Shown in pieces: positions 26,172 through 35,248 of a stretch of 64,000 nucleotides of DNA (positions are counted from its first letter, which is position 1; each line of letters opens with the position of its first letter). The position numbers and the translations under genes are program-made. The stretch covers positions 89,598 to 153,597 of the forward strand of contig DKIJ01000018.1 of assembly GCA_002454195.1 (NCBI GenBank), written 5' to 3'. Below the pieces are notes generated by a model that did no database searches, had not been told where the DNA came from, and worked only from the letters and a program-made list of their open reading frames with translations. The stretch comes from Flavobacterium sp. UBA6721 (lineage in GTDB: Bacteria > Bacteroidota > Bacteroidia > Flavobacteriales > Flavobacteriaceae).

Positions 26172-26621
26172 ATGAATCATCATCTGCTATTAATCATTCA
26201 TCTCTTAAGTGCCGCAATATGGGTTGGCGGACATTTATTACTTTGTTTTGCCTATTTACCTCAGGCATTCAGGGAAAAAGACCCAAAAATCATTTTAAAT
26301 TACGAAAGGAAATACGAGGCAGTAGGAATGACTTCGCTCTTTTTCTTAGTAACTACCGGCATTATGATAGCTTACAAATACGGTGTGAGCATCCATTTTT
26401 GGTTTCAATTTGCTTCACCCATTGAGAAAGTTGTCTCTTCAAAATTGATTTTATTATTGCTAACCGTAGCCTTTGCATTAAGCGCACAATTTAGAGTGAT
26501 ACCAAGATTAAAAAATGATTCCACTCACTTAACCGAAATGATTTTTCATATTGTATCGGTGACAACAATTGGTGTTTTAATGCTTATTTTTGGATCATTC
26601 ATACGATTTGGAGGTTTTTAA
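26172..26621 (+). CDS. CopD-like four-helix membrane protein
   Basis: A 149-residue membrane protein with four helices. The first carries LIIHLLSAAIWVGGHLLLCF, whose HxxxxxxWxGG pattern is seen in CopD/DUF-type copper or haem membrane proteins. Further His residues are in SIHFWFQF and IFHIVSV. It starts 11 bases after nrdG, so it is probably co-transcribed. The family resemblance is reasonable, but the ligand and role are not known. Haem-dependent roles in nitrogen-oxide metabolism would fit the context. Confidence 0.6.
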   Translation: MNHHLLLIIHLLSAAIWVGGHLLLCFAYLPQAFREKDPKIILNYERKYEAVGMTSLFFLVTTGIMIAYKYGVSIHFWFQFASPIEKVVSSKLILLLLTVAFALSAQFRVIPRLKNDSTHLTEMIFHIVSVTTIGVLMLIFGSFIRFGGF

Positions 26622-26664
26622 AAATTGCAACACCAATAGGCAATATTTATTTTAGAGGATAACT

Positions 26665-27876
26665 ATGCAAAAATCTTGGCTTTTAACCTGCTTTTTCAAT
26701 TTCTTTATTGCAGCATTCATGGGATTGCTGCTTCGGTTGCTCTATGTGTTCCCTGTTGAAATTATAAATTATCAGTTTTTATTACACGGACATTCTCATG
26801 TTGCCATGCTAGGCTGGGTTTATCTGATGATTTACAGTTTGATTGTTCATTTTTTTATTCCAAAAACAACACAACAAAAACCCGTTTACAACCGATTATT
26901 TTGGCTAACTGAAATAGCCGTTATTGGCATGATGTTTCGTTTTCCTGTTGAAGGATATGCTTTCTTTTCGATTGCATTTTCTACACTTCATATTTTTTGC
27001 AGTTATTATTTCTGCCGATTGGTATGGAAAGACGCCCATACCGATTCGCTACCGGAAAAATTACTTTTGAAAACTGCTTTATTTTTCATGATTTTATCGA
27101 CTCTGGGGGTTTGGTGTTTGGGACCGGCAGTTGGATTGCTTGGCAAAGCCAGCGCTTTTTACCAAATTGCCATTCAGTTCTTCCTGCATTTCCAATTCAA
27201 CGGCTGGTTTCTTTTTGCCATTTTAGTCTTATTTTTTAATCAATTAAAAGCCAATACCAACGAAAAGCAATTTCGATTATTCTATAATTTACTGGTCACA
27301 GCCACCATTTTAACCCTGGCTCTGCCTATAAGTTGGTATCTTCCTAATCCTGTTTTCCATTGGATTAACAGCATCGGAGTTCTATTGCAACTGCTTTCTT
27401 TTATTCTTTTTATTCAAATAATCCGACCTTATTTTCAAACTTTCTTCGCAGCTTTAAAACCCATTGAAAAACTGGTTTATGGCTTTGCGTTGACATCATT
27501 ATTCTTAAAAGTGATTATCCAATTAGTGGTTTTAATTCCTGAATTGGCCCAAATTTCACATCAGATTCGAAATTTTGTAATTGGTTATATTCACCTGACT
27601 ATGTTAGGGGTTATCAGCGGTTTTTTGTTTGCTTTTCTCTTTAAAAATTCTTTTTTAAACGGACAGAAAAAATTATCCAATTGGGGAATAAAACTATTCA
27701 TTTTAGGTTTTGTACTAACCGAATTGCTGTTATTTGGACAAGGCATTTATCTCTTTTTAGGCAAGGGACAATTCCCTATGTATTTCCAGAATCTGTTTTG
27801 GGCTAGTATCTTTTTGCCAACAGGACTATTAATGCTCATTATGAATCAATGCAAGATATCGTTCAAAAAAAGATAG
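26665..27876 (+). CDS. polytopic haem-copper-oxidase-subunit-I/NnrS-like membrane protein
   Basis: A 403-residue protein of about 12 helices. Helix 2 carries LLHGHSHVAMLGWVYLM and a later helix has YIHLTMLGVISGF. These His-Gly/Met patterns resemble the haem-binding helices of oxidase subunit I (NorB-like) and of NnrS proteins linked to nitric oxide stress. The CuB/FeB ligands of a catalytic oxidase are not evident. It follows the CopD-like gene and precedes the Rrf2 regulator. The function is unknown; a role in nitric oxide handling is inferred from place only. Confidence 0.5.
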   Translation: MQKSWLLTCFFNFFIAAFMGLLLRLLYVFPVEIINYQFLLHGHSHVAMLGWVYLMIYSLIVHFFIPKTTQQKPVYNRLFWLTEIAVIGMMFRFPVEGYAFFSIAFSTLHIFCSYYFCRLVWKDAHTDSLPEKLLLKTALFFMILSTLGVWCLGPAVGLLGKASAFYQIAIQFFLHFQFNGWFLFAILVLFFNQLKANTNEKQFRLFYNLLVTATILTLALPISWYLPNPVFHWINSIGVLLQLLSFILFIQIIRPYFQTFFAALKPIEKLVYGFALTSLFLKVIIQLVVLIPELAQISHQIRNFVIGYIHLTMLGVISGFLFAFLFKNSFLNGQKKLSNWGIKLFILGFVLTELLLFGQGIYLFLGKGQFPMYFQNLFWASIFLPTGLLMLIMNQCKISFKKR

Positions 27877-27952
27877 AAATATTTCACAAATTAACTTGAC
27901 CAAAATACCATTAAATAAATTTATATTAAAAAGTTTGAAAAATCAATCCGCA

Positions 27953-27995
27953 TGATAATAGTCATAAAAGGAGCAAACTTATTTCTATAAATCTA
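27953..27995 (+). promoter_or_regulatory. FNR-type palindrome upstream of the first Rrf2 gene
   Basis: TGATAATAGTCA (27953-27964, within ATGATAATAGTCAT) lies 36.5 bases upstream of the last base of TAAATCTA (27988-27995), a degenerate -7 element at exactly the spacing seen for narK, nirK and norC. The -7 match is weak (TANNTTTG expected), so the promoter assignment is less firm than the palindrome. Confidence 0.55.
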
Positions 27996-28012
27996 TACAA
28001 AAAAAGCAAGTT

Positions 28013-28447
28013 ATGTTTTCTAAAACCTGTGAATATGGTATTCGTGCCACAATTTTTATAGCTTCCCAATCGTATCAGAATCATCGGGTGGGACTGAAAG
28101 ATATTGCAAAAAAAATAGATTCCCCAGAGGCTTTTACCGCCAAAATCCTGCAAATACTTTCCAAAAATAATATTATTCATTCTATCAAAGGAGTTGGTGG
28201 TGGTTTTGATATTCCGAAAGACATGATGAAGCAAATCACCTTGGCTCAGATAGTAACAGCCTTAGAAGGAAATCAGGTTTTTACTGGCTGCGGACTGGGA
28301 TTACACCATTGTTCTGAAGAACATCCCTGCCCGGTTCACGAAAAATTCAAATTCATTCGCAATGAATTATCATATATGCTTGAAACTACCAATCTTGAAG
28401 AATTGGCACAAGGAATTAAATCCGGAGACACTTTTTTGAGATATTAA
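28013..28447 (+). CDS. Rrf2-family regulator (NsrR/IscR-like), copy 1
   Basis: A 144-residue winged-helix repressor with the Rrf2 start MFSKTCEYGIRATIFIA, the recognition part SPEAFTAKILQILSKNN, and a three-cysteine cluster-binding loop CGLGLHHCSEEHPC (C-x6-C-x5-C). Such proteins hold an iron-sulfur cluster and respond to nitric oxide, iron or oxidative stress. It is about 86% identical to copy 2 at 30249. An FNR-type palindrome precedes it, so it may be a second tier of control in the nitrogen-oxide response. Confidence 0.88.
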   Translation: MFSKTCEYGIRATIFIASQSYQNHRVGLKDIAKKIDSPEAFTAKILQILSKNNIIHSIKGVGGGFDIPKDMMKQITLAQIVTALEGNQVFTGCGLGLHHCSEEHPCPVHEKFKFIRNELSYMLETTNLEELAQGIKSGDTFLRY

Positions 28448-28649
28448 TTCACAAAAACGATAATCTCTTAGCATAAAAAACGAATTCTATTTCGATAAAT
28501 TACTAACACTTACAGCAATACAAATAATTGAAATAAAAAATTCTAAAAAACAACTTAAAAACATACTTTTTTTAGTAAATTTACTATAATAATCCTTTAA
28601 AAAACTTAGGAATTGGCAGACATTCAACAAAAAATTAATTTCATGAAAT

Positions 28650-29795
28650 ATGAATGAGCTATCAAGATTAAAAGAATTATACCGTTACCACATCCTCGAT
28701 ACTAAGCCCGAAGCAGAGTTGGATGAATTAGCAGAAATTGCATCGGTAATTTGTGACACTCCCATGTCCTTAATTACCATGGTAGACAAAGACCGTTCCT
28801 GGCACAAATCAACATATGGCCTTAATGTAGAACAAGTCAGAAGAAAAGACTCTTTCTGCCAACATACAATAAACAATCCTTCCGAAATTTTGATTGTTGA
28901 AGATGCTCAATTAGATAAAAAATTCGTAGATAATCCCTTTACCAAAGGAGAGAATGCAATACGTTTTTATGCCGGAGCGCCTTTAGTCACTCCTAAAGGA
29001 TACGTATTAGGAACCCTTTGTGTAGTAGACACTAAACCCCGAAAAATAACAACCATTCAAAAAAGAGCCCTGCAAATTCTCTCAAAAAAAGCAATGGATT
29101 ATCTTAATTCCAGAAAGTTAATCTTACTACAAAACAATAATATCGAGTTGAATGCTCTCAAATTAAAAAAACTTACCGACTTTGCTCCTTGTATTATTTT
29201 TCAGCTACACATGTCTAAAAATGGCAAAATCAAAATTGACTTTTTAAGCCAAGGAATTAATAGTGCAATTTCAAATTTTGACTCAGAACTTTTGAAAAAA
29301 TCTTCTAAATTATTTTTTGATTATATCCATCCGGACGATTTGCCTTATGTTAAACAAAGTATCAAAGAATCATCTAATAATCTTACCGAATGGCATATTG
29401 CTTACAGGGTCAAAATTTCTGAGGATAAAACAGAATGGCATTTGGGCAGAGCTTTACCAGAAAAAACAAAAGACGGTAATGTTATTTGGTATGGTACTAT
29501 TCAAAACATAACCAATTACATTGAATATGAAAAAACAATGGAGCAAATTATGTTTGACATTTCTCATGTTTTAAGAAAACCTGTAGCCAATCTTTTAGGA
29601 TTGACCACTATGATTGAAAATGAAAATTTTAACGAAATCAATTTCAGAGAGTATATAGATTACATTAAAACTGTATCTAACGAACTCGATAACTTCACCC
29701 GAAAATTAAATGAAACTTATAGTTTGAAAAACAAAAAAATAGCTGATAAAAGCAACACTTTACCGAAAGCAGGAAGCAAAAAGAAAGACAACTAA
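28650..29795 (+). CDS. GAF-PAS protein with a lone HisKA-like segment
   Basis: A soluble 381-residue protein: a GAF domain (about 20-155, with CDTPMSLITMVDKDRSWHKS and FYAGAPLVTPKGYVLGTLCV), a PAS-like domain (about 170-290, ending WYGTIQNITNYIEYE), and a helix pair with DISHVLRKPVANLLGL that resembles the phosphoacceptor box of histidine kinases. No ATP-binding domain follows; only about 60 residues remain. It may be a kinase-associated sensor or a phosphoacceptor served by another kinase. It sits between the two Rrf2 copies. Confidence 0.75.
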   Translation: MNELSRLKELYRYHILDTKPEAELDELAEIASVICDTPMSLITMVDKDRSWHKSTYGLNVEQVRRKDSFCQHTINNPSEILIVEDAQLDKKFVDNPFTKGENAIRFYAGAPLVTPKGYVLGTLCVVDTKPRKITTIQKRALQILSKKAMDYLNSRKLILLQNNNIELNALKLKKLTDFAPCIIFQLHMSKNGKIKIDFLSQGINSAISNFDSELLKKSSKLFFDYIHPDDLPYVKQSIKESSNNLTEWHIAYRVKISEDKTEWHLGRALPEKTKDGNVIWYGTIQNITNYIEYEKTMEQIMFDISHVLRKPVANLLGLTTMIENENFNEINFREYIDYIKTVSNELDNFTRKLNETYSLKNKKIADKSNTLPKAGSKKKDN

Positions 29796-30248
29796 AGAAT
29801 ATTTATATCCTCATCAGAAAACGGTCAATTAACTCAAAGAGAACCTAAAAATAATTGACAACTTTCGGATAAAATCATATTAACCCGCGGGATTTCTTTG
29901 CTTTTTTTAATTTCTGAAACCGGCGTGTTCACCTTCCAACTTAAATAAGAGGCCTTTAGAATTTGAAAATATTCATAGAGTCTTTAAGCATTTTCAAATT
30001 TAATATTCGGAATCAGCCCTTGTAATATTAGCAAAGTGAATAACATTTTATACAATCAGAAATAAAACTATTGATATTAGATTTTCTGCTATTTACAAAA
30101 GAGAAACCTACATAATCTCATTACAACTACCATTTTCTTAACTAATACGTTTTAATACGTATTTTGAGAACATAATTAAATCACATAAATACTGAAAATT
30201 GAGTCGAATAATAACGCTTATTTTCTATAAATTTGTAAAAAACTAATT
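29796..30248. other. 453-base gap upstream of the second Rrf2 gene
   Basis: No coding frame is convincing. A stretch at 29896-29940 (TTTTTTTAATTTCTG, then AACCGGCGTGTTCACC) resembles the right end of the MITE-like element at 7274-7304. Two copies of TAATACGT ten bases apart lie at 30143-30160, and a -7 element TAAATTTG is at 30228-30235. Otherwise I see only AT-rich spacer. Confidence 0.5.
30228..30235 (+). promoter_or_regulatory. -7 element of the second Rrf2 gene
   Basis: TAAATTTG matches TANNTTTG, 13 bases before the ATG. At the position where copy 1 has its FNR-type palindrome, only the left TGA half is present (30193-30195), so control of the two copies probably differs. Confidence 0.5.
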
Positions 30249-30683
30249 ATGTTCTCTAAAACCTGCGAATATGGGATTCGAGCAACTATTTTCATTGCCT
30301 CTGAATCTTATCAAAACAATAGAGTCGGACTGAAAGATATTGCCAAAAAGATAGATTCTCCAGAGGCTTTTACTGCTAAGATTTTACAGATTTTATCTAA
30401 AAGCAATATTATCAATTCTATCAAAGGTGTGGGTGGCGGATTTGAAATTCCAAAAGAAAAAATGAGCCAAATCAAATTGTCTCAGATTGTAACAGCACTC
30501 GAAGGTGATGCTGTTTTTACAGGATGTGGTTTGGGTTTAAGCCATTGCTCAGAAACGCACCCTTGTCCGGTACATGAAAAATTCAAATCTATCCGAAATG
30601 AATTGGCTTTTATGTTAAAAAATACTAATTTGGAGGAATTAGCAATGGGAATTAAATCAGGAGATACTTTTTTAAGGTATTAA
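30249..30683 (+). CDS. Rrf2-family regulator (NsrR/IscR-like), copy 2
   Basis: A 144-residue winged-helix regulator, differing from copy 1 at about 20 positions. The differences lie mostly outside the DNA-binding part, and the CGLGLSHCSETHPC cysteines are kept. It stands 70 bases upstream of nadA, on the same strand. An iron-sulfur cluster is expected. NadA, itself a cluster enzyme sensitive to oxygen, may be part of its regulon (inference). The pair arose by duplication around the GAF-PAS gene. Confidence 0.88.
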   Translation: MFSKTCEYGIRATIFIASESYQNNRVGLKDIAKKIDSPEAFTAKILQILSKSNIINSIKGVGGGFEIPKEKMSQIKLSQIVTALEGDAVFTGCGLGLSHCSETHPCPVHEKFKSIRNELAFMLKNTNLEELAMGIKSGDTFLRY

Positions 30684-30752
30684 CTTTTTAAACTAAATTA
30701 GCTTTACAAAACAACAACATATTACAATTAAACACTTGTTATCAATATTAAA

Positions 30753-31697
30753 ATGGATACAAACAAAATAAAAGACCTGAAAGAAAGAATATTAAAATTA
30801 AAAAAAGAGAAAAATGCGGTTCTTTTAGCGCATTATTATCAGGAAAATGATATTCAGGATATCGCGGATTATGTAGGGGACAGCTTGGGATTATCACAAG
30901 AAGCAATGAAAGTGGATGCCGATATTATTCTTTTTGCAGGAGTCCATTTTATGGCAGAAACGGCCAAAATTTTAAATCCAAACAAAAAAGTAATCCTTCC
31001 CGATGTGAATGCAGGATGTTCTTTAGCAGAATCTTGTCCTCCGGATTTATTCAAAGAATTTATCGATCAGCATCCTGACCATACGGTTATAACTTATGTA
31101 AATTGTTCTGCCGAAGTAAAAGCATTGACTGACATTGTGGTTACTTCTGCAAATGCAGTGAAAATTGTAGAATCGATTCCAAAAGACAAGCCAATTATCT
31201 TTGCTCCGGACAAGAATTTAGGAAAATATGTGATGAGTAAAACAGGTCGTGACATGTTACTTTGGGATGGTTCCTGCGTAGTTCACGAAGCTTTTTCATT
31301 GGATAAATTAATCGAATTACACAAGCAACATCCAGATGCAAAAATCATTGCACACCCGGAATCTGAAACTCATATCCTGGCTACTGCAAGCTATATTGGT
31401 TCGACTTCAGGAATGATTGATTATGTAAAAAATAATCCTAACAATAAATTTATTGTAGCTACTGAATTTGGTATTTTACACAAAATGCAACAGGAAGTGC
31501 CTGATAAAATCTTAATTCCAGCTCCGGCAAAAGAAGACAATACTTGTGCCTGCAGCGAATGTGGTTACATGAAAATGAACACCCTGCAAAAAGTATACGA
31601 CTGCTTAGTAAATGAAAGTCCTGAAGTTCACGTAGCAGAAGATATTATCCAAAAAGCATTAATTCCAATTGAGAGAATGCTTGAATTATCTAAATAA
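30753..31697 (+). CDS. nadA: quinolinate synthase NadA
   Basis: Condenses iminoaspartate with dihydroxyacetone phosphate to quinolinate in NAD synthesis. The conserved [20 protein letters not shown] start, a [4Fe-4S] ligand Cys in [12 protein letters not shown], the NCSAEVKA segment, and the C-terminal cysteines in [13 protein letters not shown] are visible. At 314 residues it is a standard length. Its stop shares one base with the nadB start (TAATG), so the two are translated as a coupled pair. Confidence 0.96.
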   Translation: MDTNKIKDLKERILKLKKEKNAVLLAHYYQENDIQDIADYVGDSLGLSQEAMKVDADIILFAGVHFMAETAKILNPNKKVILPDVNAGCSLAESCPPDLFKEFIDQHPDHTVITYVNCSAEVKALTDIVVTSANAVKIVESIPKDKPIIFAPDKNLGKYVMSKTGRDMLLWDGSCVVHEAFSLDKLIELHKQHPDAKIIAHPESETHILATASYIGSTSGMIDYVKNNPNNKFIVATEFGILHKMQQEVPDKILIPAPAKEDNTCACSECGYMKMNTLQKVYDCLVNESPEVHVAEDIIQKALIPIERMLELSK

Positions 31698-33247
31698 TGA
31701 CAAATACCAATTACTTGATTATAGGTTCTGGTGTTGCCGGTTTGACATTTGCGCTTCGAATAGCAGAACAATTTCCTGACAAAAAGATAACCATTGTAAC
31801 AAAGGCCAATGCCGACGAATCAAATACCAAATATGCCCAGGGTGGTATAGCCATTGTTACCGATAAAAACGAAGATTCATACCAAAAACACATCGAAGAC
31901 ACTTTGATTTGTGGTGATGGATTATGTGATGAAGTCGTTGTAAAAATGGTCGTTACCGAAGGTCCGAAGCGATTAAAAGAATTAATTGAATGGGGAGCTA
32001 AATTTGATAAAAACTCCGATGGCAACCTCAATTTAGGCAAAGAAGGAGGACATTCTGAAAATCGTGTGGTACATCACAAAGACCAAACCGGTCATGAGAT
32101 TGAACGCGCTATTTTAATGCAGGTTTATCAAAAAGACAATATTACGGTTCTGGATCATCATTTTGCAGCCGATTTAATTACAGCCGATAATTACTGTTTA
32201 GGAGCAATTGTTCTGGACGAAAAAACTAAACAAATAAGCACTTACCTATCTGATATCACACTATTAGCTACTGGCGGAATAGGACATCTTTATGGACACA
32301 CCACAAATCCGGTAATAGCAACCGGAGACGGAATCGCAATGGCATATAGAGCGCACGCCAAGATTAAAGAAATGGAATTCATCCAATTTCATCCTACCGC
32401 TTTCTATGACACATCTACTGGTTCAAAATTTTTAATTTCTGAAGCAGTTCGTGGTTTTGGTGCTTATTTGCGTACCAAAAAAGGACATCGCTTTATGATT
32501 GATTATGATGCCCGTGAAGAATTGGCATCCAGAGATATTGTATCCCAAAGCATTGATTTGGAACTAAAAAAATCAGGTGATGATTGTGTCTATTTAGACT
32601 GTACTCATCTGGATATAGAAGCTTTCAAAAAGCATTTCCCAATGATTTACAATCATTGCTTAAAAGCAGGAATTGATATTGCAAAAGACTGGATTCCAGT
32701 AGTTCCTGCTCAACATTACATTTGTGGCGGAATTGTAGTTGACACTGACGGAAAAACATCGGTAAACAATTTATTTGCCTGTGGCGAATGCTCACAAACC
32801 GGCTTGCACGGAGCTAACCGATTAGCATCCAACTCATTACTAGAAGCATTAGTCTATTCGAGCAGGATTTACGAATACCTGGCCAATCCTAATTTAGAAA
32901 TAAAAACAATAAAGAAGGATATTCAGGAAATAGACACGACAGAAAAACCAGAAATTGATGCTAACTATTTGGTGAAATTAAAAGCAAATCTTCAGCACTT
33001 AATGAGACAAAATGCGGGTATTGTTAGATATGACTCGGATTTGATTAAAGCTAAAGAACAACTTTTAAATTGGAAACAAGAAATAGAAGCAATTGGTAAA
33101 ACACATCAAATCAACACTTCCTATTACGAATTATTAAACATGATTACCATAGGATATTTGATTGTAACCCAATCTATTGAAAGACATGAAAATCGTGGTG
33201 GTTTTGTAAAATTCGAATCAGCTTCATTCGTCAAAAAAAATTCCTAA
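31697..33247 (+). CDS. nadB: L-aspartate oxidase NadB
   Basis: A flavoprotein of 516 residues that oxidises aspartate to iminoaspartate for NadA. The FAD-binding GSGVAGL start, KYAQGGIAIV, the HRVVHH-like GHSENRVVHHKD segment, EFIQFHPTAFYD, and the ANRLASNSLLEALVY box near residue 380 are typical of the succinate dehydrogenase/NadB family. The C-terminal helical domain (about 420-510) is complete. It can use fumarate or oxygen as electron acceptor, so it works in anaerobic growth too. Confidence 0.96.
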   Translation: MTNTNYLIIGSGVAGLTFALRIAEQFPDKKITIVTKANADESNTKYAQGGIAIVTDKNEDSYQKHIEDTLICGDGLCDEVVVKMVVTEGPKRLKELIEWGAKFDKNSDGNLNLGKEGGHSENRVVHHKDQTGHEIERAILMQVYQKDNITVLDHHFAADLITADNYCLGAIVLDEKTKQISTYLSDITLLATGGIGHLYGHTTNPVIATGDGIAMAYRAHAKIKEMEFIQFHPTAFYDTSTGSKFLISEAVRGFGAYLRTKKGHRFMIDYDAREELASRDIVSQSIDLELKKSGDDCVYLDCTHLDIEAFKKHFPMIYNHCLKAGIDIAKDWIPVVPAQHYICGGIVVDTDGKTSVNNLFACGECSQTGLHGANRLASNSLLEALVYSSRIYEYLANPNLEIKTIKKDIQEIDTTEKPEIDANYLVKLKANLQHLMRQNAGIVRYDSDLIKAKEQLLNWKQEIEAIGKTHQINTSYYELLNMITIGYLIVTQSIERHENRGGFVKFESASFVKKNS

Positions 33248-33355
33248 GTCAATTTTAGTATTTAAAAATCATTCAATATTTTTTTTATTAATAATTAAAC
33301 CTTTTACTCTTTTTATTATCTTACTGCAATAACTTTTAACATAAATCCAGAAAAA

Positions 33356-33808
33356 ATGAAAAAATTAATTATTGCCGCATTATTAGTTGTTGGAGTATCC
33401 AGTTTTGCTCAAGACAACAATGACAGACCACAAAGAGGTAACATGGGAAACATGACTCCTGAACAGCGTACAGAACAACGTGTTGCAAGAATGACTAAAG
33501 ATTTAAACTTAGACGCGAAACAACAGGAACAGCTAAAACAACTTTACGCTGACGAAGCTAAAAACAGAGAAGCCAGAATGGCCGAAATGAAAGATAAAAA
33601 AGGTCAAGGCAGAGGAGAAATGATGGCTGAACAAAGAAAAGCAATGGAAGGAAAAATGGCTGCTATCTTAACTCCTGAGCAATTGGCAAAATGGAAAAGC
33701 AATCAGGAAAAAATGCAACAAAGAATGCAACAAAGAATGAATGAGAGACAAGGTGGAGGAATGGGAGATGACAGACCACAAGGTGGTGGCGGTAATATGG
33801 AAAACTAA
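33356..33808 (+). CDS. Spy/CpxP-like periplasmic protein (DUF4890-like)
   Basis: A signal peptide (ending SSFAQ) precedes a charged, Met/Gln/Arg-rich helical protein with the repeated motif NMTPEQRTEQRVARMTKDLN and LTPEQLAKWKSN, and a low-complexity Gly-rich tail (GGGMGDDRPQGGGG). It is a paralogue of the protein at 1475. Such proteins are thought to be envelope chaperones or stress sensors. It is monocistronic: a terminator follows directly. Confidence 0.75.
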   Translation: MKKLIIAALLVVGVSSFAQDNNDRPQRGNMGNMTPEQRTEQRVARMTKDLNLDAKQQEQLKQLYADEAKNREARMAEMKDKKGQGRGEMMAEQRKAMEGKMAAILTPEQLAKWKSNQEKMQQRMQQRMNERQGGGMGDDRPQGGGGNMEN

Positions 33809-33810
33809 TA

Positions 33811-33844
33811 AAAAAAGCTTCGAGTTATCTCCCGAAGCTTTTTT
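33811..33844. terminator. bidirectional intrinsic terminator
   Basis: A 12-bp stem (AAAAAAGCTTCG at 33811-33822 and its complement at 33833-33844) lies between convergent genes, with A and T runs on both flanks. Confidence 0.85.
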
Positions 33845-33860
33845 TGCTCTTTAGTTATTT

Positions 33861-35147
33861 TTATAATGTTTTCGAAACTTTATCAATTGCATTGATTGTA
33901 AAATCCAAATCTTCATAAGTTAAAGCATCTGTTATGAACCAGGTTTCATAAGCTGAAGGCGCAATGTAAACACCTTCTTGCAATAAACCGTGAAAGAATT
34001 TCTTGAAGGTTTCATTATCACCTTTAGCAGCCGTTTGAAAATCTACAACAGGACTGGCATCAAAATGCACTGAGATCATAGAACCTACTCTATTGATGGT
34101 ATAAACAATATTATTTGCTTTTAATACTTTATGAATTCCGGCTTCTAAATAAGCTGTTTTTTCTTCTAATCTTTGAAAAATAGCCGCATCATTATTTAAA
34201 GATTCCAGCATTGCTTTACCAGCAGCCATTGCTAGTGGATTTCCCGATAAAGTTCCCGCCTGATAAACAGGACCAAGCGGAGCCAGATAATTCATAATTT
34301 CTTCTCTGGCAGCAAAAGCTCCCACCGGCAATCCGCCACCAATTACTTTTCCGAAACAAACAATATCAGCATTGATGTTTAATAATTCCTGAGCACCTCC
34401 TTTGGCTAATCTAAAACCAGTCATTACTTCATCAAAAATCAGTAAAATTCCGTTTTCAGAGCACATTTGGCGTAAGCCTTCCAAGAAACCTTTAGTTGGT
34501 GGCACACATCCCATATTCCCAGCAACCGGTTCTACAATGATTGCTGCAATTTCGTTAGGATTCGCTTCGATTAAACTACGTACATTTTCTAAATCATTGT
34601 ATTTAGCCAATAAAGTATCCTTAGCTGTTCCTGCAGTAACACCTGGGCTGTTAGGAGTTCCAAAAGTCATTGCACCACTTCCGGCCTGAATCAGGAAAGA
34701 ATCAGAATGTCCGTGATAGCAACCTGAAAACTTAATGATTTTATCTCTTTTTGTAAATCCACGCGCTAATCTTACCGCACTCATACAGGCTTCGGTACCT
34801 GAATTTACAAAACGAATTTTATCAATATTAGGAACCATCGATACTGCCAAAGCAGCAATTTGAGTTTCCAATTCAGTAGGCATCCCAAAAGAAGTTCCCA
34901 ATTGGGCTTTCTCGGTTACTGCCTTAACAACAGGTTCATATGCATGACCTAAAATCATTGGTCCCCATGAATTAATATAATCAATCAATCGGTTTCCGTC
35001 TTCATCATACAAATAAGCCCCTTTGGCTTGTTTTACAAAAATAGGCGTTCCCCCTACTGATTTGAATGCTCTAACTGGCGAATTTACTCCTCCCGGAATT
35101 ACTTTTTCTGCTTCAGCAAAAAGCTGACTACTTCTTTGATATAACAT
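33861..35147 (-). CDS. hemL: glutamate-1-semialdehyde 2,1-aminomutase HemL
   Basis: A 428-residue PLP enzyme of tetrapyrrole synthesis that makes 5-aminolevulinate. Motifs seen are [11 protein letters not shown] at the start, [25 protein letters not shown], the catalytic lysine in [16 protein letters not shown], and [13 protein letters not shown]. Length and start are as usual for the family. It supplies haem, which is in demand in this haem-rich respiratory strain. It stands alone on the minus strand. Confidence 0.96.
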   Translation of the reverse strand: MLYQRSSQLFAEAEKVIPGGVNSPVRAFKSVGGTPIFVKQAKGAYLYDEDGNRLIDYINSWGPMILGHAYEPVVKAVTEKAQLGTSFGMPTELETQIAALAVSMVPNIDKIRFVNSGTEACMSAVRLARGFTKRDKIIKFSGCYHGHSDSFLIQAGSGAMTFGTPNSPGVTAGTAKDTLLAKYNDLENVRSLIEANPNEIAAIIVEPVAGNMGCVPPTKGFLEGLRQMCSENGILLIFDEVMTGFRLAKGGAQELLNINADIVCFGKVIGGGLPVGAFAAREEIMNYLAPLGPVYQAGTLSGNPLAMAAGKAMLESLNNDAAIFQRLEEKTAYLEAGIHKVLKANNIVYTINRVGSMISVHFDASPVVDFQTAAKGDNETFKKFFHGLLQEGVYIAPSAYETWFITDALTYEDLDFTINAIDKVSKTL

Positions 35148-35248
35148 TTAATTTGTAATTTCTAATTTGTAATTGTAGACATCGTTATCATTTTTCATAA
35201 TAATCCCTTCAACGTCTAGCACTTAACCTTCTTAATTCTTAATTCTCC

